Below are positions 39,028 through 51,731 of a stretch of 64,000 nucleotides of DNA, in pieces; the first letter of the stretch is position 1; each line of letters starts with the position of its first letter. The stretch covers positions 688,887-752,886 of the forward strand of contig VTPC01090587.1 of assembly GCA_011009095.1 (NCBI GenBank), given 5' to 3'. The DNA comes from Ignelater luminosus. Its lineage: Eukaryota; Arthropoda; Insecta; Coleoptera; Elateridae. Under the pieces are notes generated by a model. That model saw only the letters and a program-made list of their open reading frames with translations, had not been told where the DNA came from and did not search any database. The position numbers were made by a program, and so were the translations under genes.

Positions 39028-42000
39028 ATGGATTATATAAAAGAGTTTGATATAAAATTAGATAAAGAGTTTTACTATGCCGGCGAACAAATTAATGGTA
39101 CAGTGTTTCTTGATACAACAGAAAACTTTAAACTGAAGAGTAAGTCTTGATAATCTTTCTTATTGGATTTATAAAAATCACTTCTGCATGCATTTTTTAG
39201 TGGTGAGAGTTATTTTAAGAGGAAAAGCTCACGCGGAATGGAAAGTTATATTATCAGGTGATAGAAGAACGGTAATTTAAATTTGTAAAAGTTTAAAATG
39301 TCTAATTTAACAATTACTAATTATGTTAGGTAAAAGATGACCAATATTTTATTGATGAACGTCAAATCATCTGGGGTGAGAAAAATGTGGAAACCACAGT
39401 ACCAATTCTTCCACGAGGATTCCACAAATTTCCCTTCCGGTAATATATATTTTTTAATCATTTAAGTCAAGTCTCTATGTTTCAAGATATTTTATTGGTA
39501 TTAACAAATGAAACTTAATTAAAAACCTTTACATTAGTAACTGAAACATGGAAATATCAGAGGGGTGAAGTTCTAAAAACAATTTAAAAATAGTTGATTC
39601 ATACAACTAAGGACTAATCAAGAATGGTGTTGAATGTTGTTAAACTGTTGCTGCTTCAAATGTCTATACCTTTTCAACTTCAAATTGGGAATAATCAATT
39701 TTAAAATGGGAATAATCATTTTCAAATTGGTAATAATCAGTTTCATAATGGGACTGAGACATAATGACCCCCACACACAGGGGATATGATATCTACAGAG
39801 CAGCTAGAGGTTTTTATACATTCAATCAGATAAGTTGAACGCAGGGATCACTTGAGTATTTGTTAGTAAATAATGCCCTTAAAAGAGAAAGTCTAGCCAT
39901 AATATACTTAGAAATCAAAAGTTTATGACACATATCACATGAATAAATATAAGATTCAATAATATTCCTGACTAATTCGTGATTTTATTCTAATTAACAG
40001 AATCTGCTAAAGGAAAAATGTTATTTTTTCCAAAAACGGCACTTTACCCATTTTATATTTCCATGTTTAAATTGTTTAAAAATAAACACCTTGGGTACCT
40101 ACTGTGTTTTTAGTAACATAACCACAAATCGCCAAAAATTCTAAAATATTCACAGGAGCAATAAATACATTAAATAGGGTCAACCAGGATAAAATGAACA
40201 AGAGTGTATGCTTACTTTCTATTTTTCATGGAAGAAATAAATAAGATTAAAAAAAAATAATGTATTTACGTGTGTATTGGTAAGGAGTGTTTTCATTATT
40301 GCCCAAAAAAGTGAAAGAAATTAAACATTTCTGCGAGAATATTGAATATCTTTTTGACTTTTAACCTTGTAGGTGTTGTCTGGCTTTTATCTGGTGCAGT
40401 ATCATATTGCTATTGTATTGTACGAGTTATATAGATTTCTAAATTTCAGTATAGATTCTTTATTTTCCATATTCCAATTCTATAATACAAAATAGTTCAT
40501 TTCTATTTTTTTTTTATTTGTCAAACACTTACTTTCATATCCAGTAGTATCTAAATTCAAATTACACTCACTACAGTAGGGTACACTTACAGTAGAAGGT
40601 AGAAGCTCGATATTATCCAAAATAATGTGTGTACTGAATTCCTTTTTGGTTAATTGGTTTTGACCTTAAAATATGTACCTAAAGTTGTGCTATATACATT
40701 TGAATTAAAAATACACCTAATATTTCATTATCGCCTTTCATGACATGACAAAAAGTTTCACTTACAAGGCAATAAATTCCATTTACTCTGACAGAAACAA
40801 TCAAACTTCATTGGCTGGCACCCATTATCTAAAAGGATTCTACATTACCAACTAGCTTTAAAATATGAAATTTTATCCTAATTTAGCTTTGACCTGTATA
40901 ATTGAAGGATCCAGGGCAATAACGATGAATGTCACAAAAACCTGAATTAGAGAAATTTCAACTTATGTGTTCAAAACATTCATTGGTTCTTGCTGTTTTG
41001 TTGAAACATATTCGCTTATATTTTGATATTGTCAGCATTTATGGTCTAGATAATATATAAAATTTATAGCATTCTACTGTAGTAAGCAAATGGCCCCACT
41101 AACTCAATTTCAGCATTTATGTGACATTCATTGTTATTCCCCTAGACCCTTCAATTTTTAAGACTCCCATGCATATATGCAAGTTCAAAATAATTTCTGC
41201 AATTTTCTGATTCTTAATAAGTACTCAACAGTCTTTATAAAATATTAACTGAAAATTAGCAGAAATGATTTATAAGCCTTTCATATGGACTATTCATAAA
41301 TGTTCATACCTGTTCAAAATTGCTGCTTTAGGTGACGCTTAACAATAGACTTGAGTATAATTTTATTTTTATATTTACATTACATATTAAAAACAGCTTG
41401 TTTTTTAATTTATAAAACATACTATTATATTTACTATACAAGAGTATGCAGTGCAGTGGAAGTGATGGAAGCAATGGAAATCATTTTGTTCTCTTTACCT
41501 CATACAATTCACTTAAGACTTGAAATAATATTATGTGATATTACTGATATGATAATATAATAATTAATTGATCAAAAACAACAGAATTATTCTGATACAT
41601 TGTAGATAAATGAATATCAAAAGATTTATTGTTTTCATGCACGCATGCACCTGCTTTTTATATTATTCTTTCCATTTTCTTTGAACTTGTATGCATTCAA
41701 TACATATGCATTCTTATACAGGGTATTTCTGAAATGTCAATACAAAACCCCAGGGGTGAATCTACAGACCAAACCATGTCAGAAAGTTTATATGAACACT
41801 TCCCTATTGAGTTATTGACTGTCGAAGTGTTTTAAGCAATTTAATAGAATTTTGTTATATTTTGTACCGATATCAAGGTTTTAACTACAAGATGTGTGAG
41901 ACTTAGAAGTTGAGACTAACTTCTTATGTGTCACACCAGTGATGAGTAGCCGGTGCATAGCGGGCCACATGTGGCATGACTGAATCACATCTGCTTGTGT

Positions 42001-45000
42001 TGCACCAAAGTTGTCAGTGAATGTATGAATCACATGAGCATGTGTATATTAATAAATAGTTCTTTTCATCTTGTTTGTGTACCTGAGAGAAGAAAAAAAG
42101 AAAATGTAAATAAGTAATAAATAGAGTTTAGCAAGATTGCAGTTGGAGATGATATGTCTGTTATGTAGGTATGTTTAAAATGTGCTTTCTATTCACTTAA
42201 CAAAAAAATGCATCAGAATTTGTAAGGAATTTACTTCTTTCAATTTTCCATGTTAGGATGTATTTGAACTAAGATGGATACTCACAAACATACTGTATAG
42301 CTGCTGGAAAGGATTAAAGACGTCGTACAAAATTGTTCTTGTTAAATTGTTAATTACAGGAAACTAGTTAAAGAAAATGGAAAGAATAATAACTGGATAG
42401 TAAGGTCTGTAAGTAATAGTATGCTGTGAAAGGTAGAAGGTAAGTCATCCTATATGTTTCATGCATTGAATGGGTTTAGAAATGAAGTCTAATTCTGAAA
42501 AATATGTGAAAGATTGTTTTTCCTTTATTTCAATAATGGAAAAACTGGAATTTAGATTTAAATAAATAGTTAGTAATTTGGAATTATTATTAAAAATAAA
42601 CTCACAAGTGACAGTTTAATGACATTCAAAACAAGGTTCAAAATGGCATTAAAAGCTACCGTCGCAGCAAATCACGTTTAGGAATTTCTTGATTTCTGAT
42701 ATAAATTGTTATAAAATAATAAAAATAACATTGCTTACATCAATCTAATCCTAATTCTTGGGTTCAAAGATGGCTGCTAATATAATAGCCTACCATTATT
42801 ATTTACAGATCTTGACTGGCTAGTAAAATATAAATCTTGCTAACCATTCAGTCTGACTAGATTGGTTTTTGAAATCATACAAGTTCCTTGAAAATAGACT
42901 TAGATCATTCTTATCATGACCTCTTTATATGTTTTGAAAACAGTGCTTTTTTCAGTAACATTATAGTGTTACAGCTAGGTCATAAACTTTATATGTACAG
43001 TGGAATAGAGAGCATCAAAATCTGCAAATTACTGAGTTTCAAAACACCTGAATTATCATACATAGATAGAAATATTTCTGAACATTAAACTAATAAAATG
43101 TAAATTTCATAAAATTTCTTACAAGAATAAAGTGGGGCAGCACGAACCACAAAACACAGAATTCTTACCACTATGCGACAGCAACTTATATAATTTAATT
43201 GAATAATGTTTAAATGCTTATTTTATTACTAGATTTAAGAAGGGTGAATGCCTGTTTTTCGTTTTAAAAAGTGAATCAAGTGAGAAGTTATTCAAAAAAT
43301 AGATAGATTTTGATTTTGTGTACACCTTACAAATTCAAATAAAGTGTTTATGATAGTTAAACGCAGGATGATTCAAAAGGTATGGCTTATGATTGATCAT
43401 GCTATCTTCAGTAAAAACATATTTCTTTTTTGTAATTTACAGAATAATTACTATTTAATGTAAAACATATAAATCTAGTTAAAGAGCAGCATATCTATAT
43501 GCTGCAGAGTTACATCTGTAGTGTCATCTACAGATACATTACCAATAATTATTAGAATTCCTCACTTTACCCTAATGCAGACATTGATTTGAAATTAGCA
43601 CTGCTTTAATTTTTATGCTGCAACCTTATTTGTACTTTTCTTACTTTCTTCATAAGATTTGCTGTTTTTATGTTTAACATAATTATGTTTAATGATGATA
43701 AAAAATAACATAAAGGTTTTCGCTTTTATAATTCAAAATATCCAGCTTCATGCTTCCTGAATCAACATTGCCATGCTCATTTGAAAGTAAACCATGTTGC
43801 ATAAGATATTACATAAAAGTGACCATTGACATACCATATGCAAGCCCACCTCAAGGTATGAAATATTTTACCATCATTGGACCTCACATTGACTGCATGG
43901 ATGAGCAATATTTGGTAAACTTGCTTTACATTGCAGTAAATTTATAAAATGTAATACTTTATTTTGTAATGACAGAAACCAACAGTGGGTCAAGATAAGA
44001 GAAGTACTTGCTGTTGGTGTTGCAAGAAAGGAACAGTGACTTTACGTTGTGTCTTAGAACGTTCTGCATATGTATGCAATGAAAGTCTTAAATTAAAAGC
44101 AACAATTGATAATCAAGGCGCTGAAGAAGTTAAACTAAGAGTACGCCTTATGCAAATATGTGAATTTTTTATTGATCGTGGTGTGCTTGGTGTTAACAAG
44201 GAATTGAAACATCTCGTCTTCGAATATAGGTAAATAATTCTATAATTTTTTTTTAACAAATTGTCTTTAAAATTGTAATGTAATTTTAGAGGTAGCTGTG
44301 TAAAACCAAATTCAAGAACCAAGTGGGATAGCTCAAATAGCTTGGTTATACCTACAATGCCTACAACTTTGGTTGGAATTTGTCGACTTGCTCAAATTTA
44401 TTATGTACTTTCAGTAAGTATGGAATAATACCTTAATAATCATAATTTCTGTTAGTTTTTCTGTGAGGTTTTTTCAACAATACAATTTTATAAAATATTA
44501 TTTACGAAAACTAAAAAATACTATAGGTTGTTTTGAAAGCAGGGACCATGTCTTTCGATATTTTCCTCTTAGATAAATGATTTTGAATTATTTTAATTTA
44601 AAGAATTATCTGTTTTACTTAATTATGAGCCAGACTTAGTGTATTTACCGTATCGTGAGATTAGAAAAGGGTAAAAATGGGTGCATTCAGGGATGCTAAG
44701 GATAAGTTTACATACTGCTGAAGAACGCTGCTGAGGATTTTACTCAGTGTCTAGAAAACCTTTAATTTGATGTGCTACATGCCATATCATCCAATTTAAA
44801 ATTCTAAAATGGGCGTGGCTGGAGCTAAAGGGTAGAACCTTAATTGAAAACTTTGTACATAGTTTAGTCTCCCCCTTTCAGTATAAGAAAATGCCCTTGT
44901 ATTTATTCCGATATCTTTTTTGGTTTTCAAGATATTCAGGGTGGGAAGTTTTAAAATGATCACCCGGTATGTATTTATCTTGTTAAAATTATTTAGAATA

Positions 45001-48000
45001 GTTGTAAGGGTATGGGGACAAAAAATCCGTACAAAAGTTATATGGCCATATAATGCGTTTTATTTAATTTATTGAAACAACCGATATACTACATAAGAAA
45101 TACATATTTAAAGAATAAAATCAACACCAAAGAGACTTGTCTTTTGAATTTTTGTTTTTAAGTTTTTCACTAAATTGGAAAAAGTGAAATTAGGTATTTG
45201 CTGCAATATTTCTTGAATTATTTTTTTAGTTGTTCGTGTGAAGTAGCTTCCCATCCTCCGATGTAGACATTTCTTTTGAAATTTCTCCAGAACCGTTCAA
45301 TCGGCCTAAGTTGAAGAACATTCGGGACATTTCTACACTTTTTTATGAAGGGAATGTTTAATTCTTGATATGCCACCACAACTTGGTTAGTATAATGTGC
45401 AGTAGCCATATCTGGCCAAAAAACAAAATTACCGTTTGAGTATCTTTTTTTAAAGAAATTGTTTAATTTAGATCTTATGCATTTTTTTCATAAATTTCAG
45501 TTAATGAATTTCCCAAAGGACAAATATAAGCAAAAGAACAACCTCGAGACGAAATTGCCAAATTGCTTCTCTCTTCTTTCTTGACAGTTTCTTTGCTTTC
45601 CTTCCTGATCCTTTGTTTCTTTTGATGGAAAATTTGCAGTCTACACATTTGCAAATATCGTAAACTGTTTGTCTAGCAATTTTCATATTAACAAAATGCT
45701 TTACGGTGTAAGATTTTTCTCGATCTGTTTTCACTTAAGCCTTGCATTATTTTAAATAAACAAATATTTTTAACTTCAATTACAGATATGTTTTGTCTGA
45801 TCAGTGACAGATTAGAAGAAAAAACAAAAACATCTTCACTCGCTGTCTAATTTCATTTCAGTTAAATAAGAAAATGTATGAATTTTTTGTCCCCACACTC
45901 TGACGTATGTTTTTCATTTCATAGGTTACACAGATAGTTTTGCTTTTTGATGGCATGTTATAACTGGCAGAACTGTGCACCTCAGCATTATATTGGGTAT
46001 ATTTAGAAGCTGCAGCAGCTGTGGTAATACTTTACAATTTTCTGCTGAATGCTTTGTACTTTATTTTATTAAGCAATCTACTACTTATTGTAGAGTTTTT
46101 TAATAAAACATTTATTTTATTTTTAATATTTATTTAAACTAAGTCTATTACAATTTATTTTTAATATTTATTTTCACTAAATTTATTTATTTCTATATGT
46201 ACAGAATAATTTATTTATTACACATTTATTTTGTTCGTAATTACGAGCTTATTCACTGTAGAACAAACTGCCGGCTATATCCCCGCTGCATTTATATTCA
46301 TTTCCTCGTTTCTCTCAATGAGCCTAGAAGGTTCATGCTTCTTTTCGCACATTCGCCGGTCGGAACGACTGGGTAGTTCGAGACTTCTCTGGTATATTCC
46401 ATTAGTCGTGTGTTATATTATTTACATTATGATACTAAATATAATCAATACAATATAAAACAAATTGTTAAAAATTATTATTTGCAACATGTTACAGTTG
46501 TAGTCACCATGAAGCACTTTTAAACTTTGCTACCTTAATGAAATGTGTTGCGATTCATGATAGTTGCACACAATGCATTTTATTAGAATTGATCAAATAG
46601 CTCACTGTGACATTATATAGACAACGGCCAGTCAGCAGGTAAAGACAACTGTTTAAAGGTAATCAGAATTAGATCCTGATATGATGTTGTCCATTGAACA
46701 TAAGTGTATTCTACATTTACAATGTGCCATCAGGAGTTAATTGTGACGTCTTTATCATAATTCTTGTGATTCAGTTACTAGAAAATAACATTAATACTAA
46801 CATTATAGGTACAAATAGTGAGATTAATGAACTTTGGTATTATAAGGACCACCATTTTAAAAACATTCTCCAACCGTCTTGAGATAAATTTTGTCTAATC
46901 TCAAGAACAATTCTCATGGTTTATTTAAATATAGATACAGTAAATTCCATTATGCAGTTTTGCAAAAGGGCTTTAGTTGAGTCAGTACTCAGTACTGGTA
47001 TTTTCTTCAAAATACATTTCAAGTACCCATACTTAATTATTAATAAGATATGCACCTGTTATCAAAACAAAAAAATCCAGTCAAGGGTATGAAACGAAGA
47101 TTAATTTTATGTTAATTCAAAATTAAATAGAGTTTTATAGGACTGAGCATAGTGCTAGTGGCAGTCTTTAGAGTTTCTTCTTTGATATTTGATGTTTATT
47201 TACTCTATGCAGTTTAGTGTCAAAGCTAGAAATAATACAGATACTTAATATTAATGAAGTATTTCTGTATATTCAATGATTTAAAAGGTAATAAGCAATT
47301 AGTGAGAAATACAATGCATAAAATATTTCTAATAAATCTACATTGAATCAGCTATACCACTTCCCAACCAGAAGTGCAACTATTCCAATCCAATAATGTG
47401 CATCACCATAAAGGGATGTGATGTGATGTGTTATGGTAAGTCACACCTCTGCTTCTGACACATTTCGTCTTGAATTCACATCAATCAGTACTATACAAAC
47501 TTGTAGTTCATTTTTCATTATAGATGCAAATTTCATAAGAAAGAAAGTTCCTTCATAGTATTTTTTCAACAATTTCCTGCATACCTTCTCACCTGCTTAT
47601 ACAGTGTTATTTACTACTAGTGCAGTGAACTTTACTAGGTGATTCTGGAAATTATTTTAAGTAAAACAGCCTATAATACTAAACACACGTCCACAAATTC
47701 CCTTCAACAAAGTCATACCCCTTGAAGAGGATGTGGATGGGGTAATGCTAATCAAGATGTATCATTTGATAGGTTTTCATCTTAATCTATCAAGTAAAGG
47801 CAGCATTATCAAATACAATTACTAAATTTGAAAATTGATTATATTAAAGATAAACAAAATATGAGACTATTATTTTTCTCAAAACTTAAAAATATCTACT
47901 TAAGTAAACCACCCTGCAAAGCAAGAAGAAGAAAAAGAATGAACTTTTACTTCTGGGGTGCAATTAAAATAAAGGCGTATACCACCATTCCCCTAACTGC

Positions 48001-50009
48001 TAAAGCCATATTATCCATTAGGCTGACTAGTCTCAAGTTAAAATGTCACATTAGGAATAGGTGCCTTGCTGGATCCAATCATGTTTCACATTTTACCCAG
48101 TATAGCAATAATATCAGTTTAAAGTGCTGCTTAAATCAGGCCATAATAATGACTGTTGTCAGAACAAATACAGTGTGTCCAAGATAAGGATGCACAGCAT
48201 GGGGATCTTGGAAACAGTAAGAGATACAGAATTGGTTAAATGGGATAAAAGTTGGATGCTTGTAAGACCTTTTCGTTGGCATTTGCAAAATCTAGATATC
48301 ATGTTTACATCATTAGAATCGTGACAACAAGAGCTATCCAAAACAATCTTCAATTGTTTTTCCGCCTATTTAAAAAAATGAGATTGATGATGGTTACTCG
48401 AAACCGAAATGTTGTACAGGAATTTTGTTAGCGTATTTTAATAAAGAACAAAAAGTGGTAATGGAAAAGTGGTTTTAGTTTTCCGATATCTCTTCAAATA
48501 AATAAAAGAAAAAATAATAACAAAAATCGAGAAATCTACTTTTTTCAAATTACTCCGAAACTATCCAAGATATCTAGATTTTGCAAACCCCAACAAAAAG
48601 GTCTTATAAGTAGCTAACTTTTATCCCATTTAATCGATCCTGTATCTCTTACCGTTTCCAAGATCCCTATGCTGTACATCCTTATCTTGGACATACTGTA
48701 TATCATCATGACTTTGTATCCTGCATAAAGCATATTTAATCTAGTGTTTAAGTTAATCCCACAATTAGCTGATCTGATTGGATAAGTTTGAATTTATACT
48801 TAAGTTTTACTATGTCTGATTGGTTAATTGTGTGATTAACTGAAATGCTTAATTAAATATGCTTTATGTAATTGGGCCTTATGAATCTTGTAATTTTAAA
48901 TAAGACATAAATGCACCAATGACATATCATTAGTGAAGCAGCTATCATTAGTTTTTACAAAATTCTTTTTTATAGTTTGTGTATAACATTAATTTAAGTA
49001 ATATACCATCTGCTAGACAAATTACACTATTTTGTAATAATTGTGTTTGTATTTTATAGAAACGTGAAAATTTCAATATTTACAATAATTAATGAATAAG
49101 TTAGTTTCTTTACATTTTTTGCGTTAACAAAACCATCAATAAACAGGGTGTTTATTTTAAGTATGTCCAAAATTTAGGAGTGTATATTATAGGGATGAAA
49201 ATATGAAAAAGATTTTCACTGTCACTGTCACATCCACTTTTGTTGTATTAAAACTAGAGCTGTTGTTATTGTAACCCATGCATGCAAAGTTTCAAAACAA
49301 GTTTCTATTTGTAACAGCATAAGAGGTGGACATTTTCAGCATTTACTATAGTTAATAATAATTGTTATTTATAATAAAGAATTTTTTTAATATTTTCACC
49401 CATCTAATATGACCCTAAATCTTGGACATAATACTTAAAGTAAACACCCTGTGAAATCTTTTTGATATAAGAAACATAAATTAAAAGTTAATGACAACAA
49501 ATCTGTCGCAAGAAAAAGGAAATTACTGTACGTAGAATGTACAATTTTTCATTTTAATTTGTGCCTGTTGCTTAGTAACTTTCTCATCTTATATTACTAC
49601 TTGCAACTACGTACTTTTTAGGTAAGTTTGGATACTGATAAGGACTTTGATATAGTTCAATTACATTTTCCAATCACAATTGGGACTGTACCATTTAGAA
49701 TACCAAACTCAAATACAACGCCTGCTGTTAAATATGGTAAGTAAATGCAAATAATAATAATGGAATTATATTTAAATTATTGTTTTATTATTATTTATAG
49801 AACATGCATGCTCTCATGTAGAAGGGGGCCAATATATTGGGCCAGAGTTCCTAATGGGACAGGTTTATGATGGCAACGAAGTGAATAGGTAATTACATAA
49901 AAAGATTTCAGGTCCAGTTTTTAAAATACTATTTAATTACAGAGAACCCATCGTTCTATATAAACCTGTTTATGTAACAGTAGATAGATCACAGAACACC
50001 AGTAAATAG
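39028..50009 (+). CDS. Arrestin domain-containing protein (ARRDC/alpha-arrestin)
   Basis: Nine exons join in frame: 39028-39139, 39201-39271, 39330-39439, 43746-43914, 43976-44229, 44290-44413, 49622-49736, 49801-49888 and 49943-50009, giving 369 aa. The N-terminal arrestin fold starts FDIKLDKEFYYAGEQINGTV, with the typical VRVILRGKAHAEW and LPRGFHKFPF; the second fold begins after the linker KPTVGQDKRS with CCWCCKKGTVTL (C166, C167, C169, C170) and has ITIGTVPFR near its end. Alpha-arrestins are adaptors that recruit ubiquitin ligases or traffic machinery to membrane proteins at the plasma membrane and endosomes. I see no PPxY motif for NEDD4-type WW domains; the protein ends soon after the second fold, so it may act without direct ligase binding or via partners. 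The first codon is the only ATG at this position and the phases are all consistent. The start lies 942 bp after the LIM gene's stop, on the same strand. Confidence 0.88.
39680..39752. repeat. 21-bp tandem repeat, about 3.3 copies
   Basis: Units read AATTGGGAATAATCA, AAATGGGAATAATCA, AAATTGGTAATAATCA and AATGGGA, with the GG pair spaced every 21 bp (39687, 39708, 39729, 39750). It lies in intron 3 of the arrestin gene. Confidence 0.75.
41719..41780 (+). mobile_element. Orphan TIR-like terminus
   Basis: TATACAGGGTATTTCTGAAA looks like the TA plus CAGGGT... opening of many insect Tc1/mariner-type MITEs. No inverted partner is found in the following sequence, so the element is truncated or the likeness is accidental. 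Confidence 0.25.
44930..44973 (-). mobile_element. Orphan right terminus, GGGTGATCA type
   Basis: Read on the minus strand: ACCGGGTGATCATTTTAAAA then CTTCCCACCCTGAATATC. Such CGGGTGATCA ends are common on insect mariner-type MITEs. A shorter CAGGGTGATCATGTT occurs near 50275. A left partner is not clear; the mariner relic at 45003 lies just downstream. Confidence 0.35.
45003..45905 (-). mobile_element. 903-bp mariner-class DNA transposon relic
   Basis: TIRs GTAAGGGTATGGGGACAAAA (left) and GTCAGAGTGTGGGGACAAAA (right, inverted) match over about 25 bp with a few differences. The right end abuts TA (45906-45907); the left-hand TA is mutated or lost. Inside, on the minus strand, is a broken transposase. 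At about 0.9 kb it is shorter than the usual 1.2-1.4 kb, so part of the centre is deleted. It lies in intron 6 of the arrestin gene. Confidence 0.8.
45218..45734 (-). pseudogene. Broken mariner-class transposase
   Basis: The N-terminal piece (45501-45734) reads KHFVNMKIARQTVYDICK followed by KGSGRKAKKLS, a helix-turn-helix and basic linker typical of Tc1/mariner DNA-binding domains. The C-terminal piece (about 45218-45455) reads VFWPDMATAHYTN, then NVPNVLQLRPIERFWRNFK and VYIGGWEA, covering the second catalytic Asp region (WPD) and the RPIE block with the third acidic residue. The first Asp region is not found between them, which fits an internal deletion, and the two pieces lie in different frames. 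It is non-functional. Confidence 0.8.
46085..46215. repeat. AT-rich imperfect direct repeat
   Basis: Two units containing TTTATTTTTAATATTTATTT followed by an ACTAA-type tail lie about 40 bp apart, with further TTTATTTATT runs to 46215. It looks like slippage of low-complexity sequence. Confidence 0.5.
46225..46420. other. CpG-bearing island of unknown origin in an intron
   Basis: This stretch contains GCCGG, CCCGC, CGCACATTCGCCGGTCGG and GTTCGAGAC within otherwise very AT-rich intron sequence. An open frame at 46231-46458 has no family motif. Terminal repeats are not evident, so I assign no element family. It could be part of a mobile element, an old promoter or an exon of something else. 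Confidence 0.3.
48171..48698. mobile_element. 528-bp sibling of the foldback at 25133
   Basis: The ends CAGTGTGTCCAAGATAAGGA and, inverted, CAGTATGTCCAAGATAAGGA are flanked by TA (48169-48170 and 48699-48700). The left arm is only about 130 bp, then jumps directly into the full-length right arm (about 400 bp), so the loop and most of the left arm have been lost. The right arm keeps blocks that the right arm of the 25133 copy has lost, so neither copy derives simply from the other. Confidence 0.85.
48718..48878. mobile_element. About 160-bp foldback MITE
   Basis: GCATAAAGCATATTTAAT from 48723 and its inverse ending near 48868 (AATATGCTTTATG) extend inward as arms of about 65 bp that also share GTTAATC-CACAATTA and a GATTGG/CCAATC block. 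The right flank, read inverted, is GGCCCAATTACATAAAGC, a terminus form common among small insect foldback elements. It begins only about 20 bp after the end of the 48171 element. Confidence 0.65.
49144..49451. mobile_element. 308-bp TIR MITE
   Basis: The left end CAGGGTGTTTATTTTAAGTA and the inverted right end CAGGGTGTTTACTTTAAGTA are alike, and similarity continues about 70 bp (TGTCCAA-ATTTAGG, GATGAAAATAT). The target duplication is not clear. No coding sequence. It lies about 170 bp before exon 7 of the arrestin gene. Confidence 0.75.
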
Positions 50010-51655
50010 ATGACGTTCCTTAAAGGCAATAATAATGAATCAAGTTAAAAGAAGAACTTGTGTAGTAAATATGAGGTGTTCACAGAGATACTCGTTAATT
50101 GCATACACATTACCTCTTACGAATATCGTAAAAAAAGTGCCCAATTATAATTTGAAAATATTATTAATAATTCTGAAACGCTTCTAAACATTTACGGGAA
50201 ATCTGTGTGCACCTTGTTTTTTGTTTTTTAGTACATACACCTTTACTAGACTGGTTTATTGTAACACAATTAACAGGGTGATCATGTTAATTATTTTTTA
50301 CAGAATACTTCTCATAGAAAATGAGTACACATAATTTTCTAACTTTAAAAGTAGATGTTTAAGTATTAATGTTTCAGAATTCTTTCTAGCCTAAATGATT
50401 CGATTAAACCCCAAAGAACATGTACAATTGGACATTACAGAAATTAATTCTTCCAGGCTCAGTAATAATATATGCACCAAAATGTTTATAAAACAGATAA
50501 ACCATTTATTATTATTATACACAAGATAAAGAAACATAAACTGTTTATTATTATACAAAGAGTAAATATAAAGATTATATAAAAATATATTTGTTTTATG
50601 TATTTACACTTAAATAATTGAGAAATAATTTCTTTAATAAATGAAACTGTTAATGTTACACATGCAAATAGTTGTTATGTCTATCAATGAAAACAAATAA
50701 CTCAATTATTTAATAATTCATTTCATTGTTTGATGTCTTTAAAAAGGTACAAGTAGTCGCAAAATAATAATAATAATAATAAGAATAATAACAATGTTGT
50801 AAACGATATATTTGTAACTATCTGTTATTTGTTGTTTAACATTTTAAAAGTATTTTAAAAGTAAATGTCTCATTATTTATTACTAAACATTGCAGTTTCC
50901 TTTCCTTTTTTTCCCATTCAAGAATCTAGTAATTTGTTGCTTAATATTTACCACACACGTATTACATACAGTATTGGTATAAAGTAAGGCATAAAATTCT
51001 AAATTTGTAACTAATCAACCTTACTTGAAATTTTCACATTTTTTGTATCACGTTATTATTTAAGTACTGTTTAATACGTCGCAAGTGTCAAAACAATTAT
51101 TTCAAAACTAGATTGCTGAAAACTGAAGTAACTTATTAGAGTATTAAGAATTGACATTTATTGGAACTTCTTTTCTTATTTTGGCCCATAGACTCATCCC
51201 TTTAAGAGAAGGTATTTGATAATGAAGAAAGTAACATAATAACAAAAAATGAATAATTATAAGAATTGCATATTAAAAATCAAATCAAGTAAATTTGAGC
51301 TCTTACATCTAGTCCAGTAAAATAAGAAATAAACCAGGGAATGAAAGATACAAAGTTGAAAATATGCATAGACTTTCGTCTCAATGTTCTAAAGATGGGC
51401 TGGAAAATCTCATAAGATATCGTGTCTGTTAGTCAAGATATATCAAAGGTCAAAAGTTACGAAAATCGATTGTTTTTAAATATCTCGCTTCCTATGGCTC
51501 GTATGTCGTTGGAGGTTCCTACAAAACTTGTAGAGCATAAATTTCTCTACAAGATTGGTTCTATGCATTTTTATGTATGATTAATCGTTATCGAGATAGA
51601 TCGCGGAGAATGGGAAGCGCGCATCCGTTTATAGGTTAACGCTATGTAAACTGCG
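50010..51655. other. 3' region of the arrestin gene and spacer
   Basis: AATAAA at about 50637-50642 is a plausible poly(A) signal for the arrestin gene. An AAT microsatellite lies at 50764-50785. The stretch at 51400-51600 has a different, less AT-rich texture and a CTTGTAGA/TCTACAAG hairpin near 51523-51550; it may be an old repeat. No gene is seen. Confidence 0.4.
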
Positions 51656-51679
51656 GAGCCAGATGCATAGTAGCATAGT

Positions 51680-51731
51680 ACACTTTACGGCCATCTTGAG
51701 AAAAATATTGCTTCTGTTCGCTTTAGTATCG
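51680..51731 (+). promoter_or_regulatory. Candidate 5' leader exon of the TRAFD1-like gene
   Basis: A CpG-richer patch containing ACGGCCATCTTGAG ends in a strong donor ATCG/GTAAGT at 51731/51732. The nearest fitting acceptor is TTGTTCCTTAG at 53675-53685, placing the coding start at 53763 in exon 2. The start of this leader is not defined by sequence. Inference. Confidence 0.4.

Noticed and set aside
46231-46458. Possible LTR or tRNA-derived element in the CpG island
   Set aside because: No terminal repeats, primer-binding site, A/B boxes or coding fragments could be shown.
47828-48187. 119-codon + strand open frame
   Set aside because: Lysine/arginine-rich by chance, no domain; its end runs into the terminus of the foldback at 48171.
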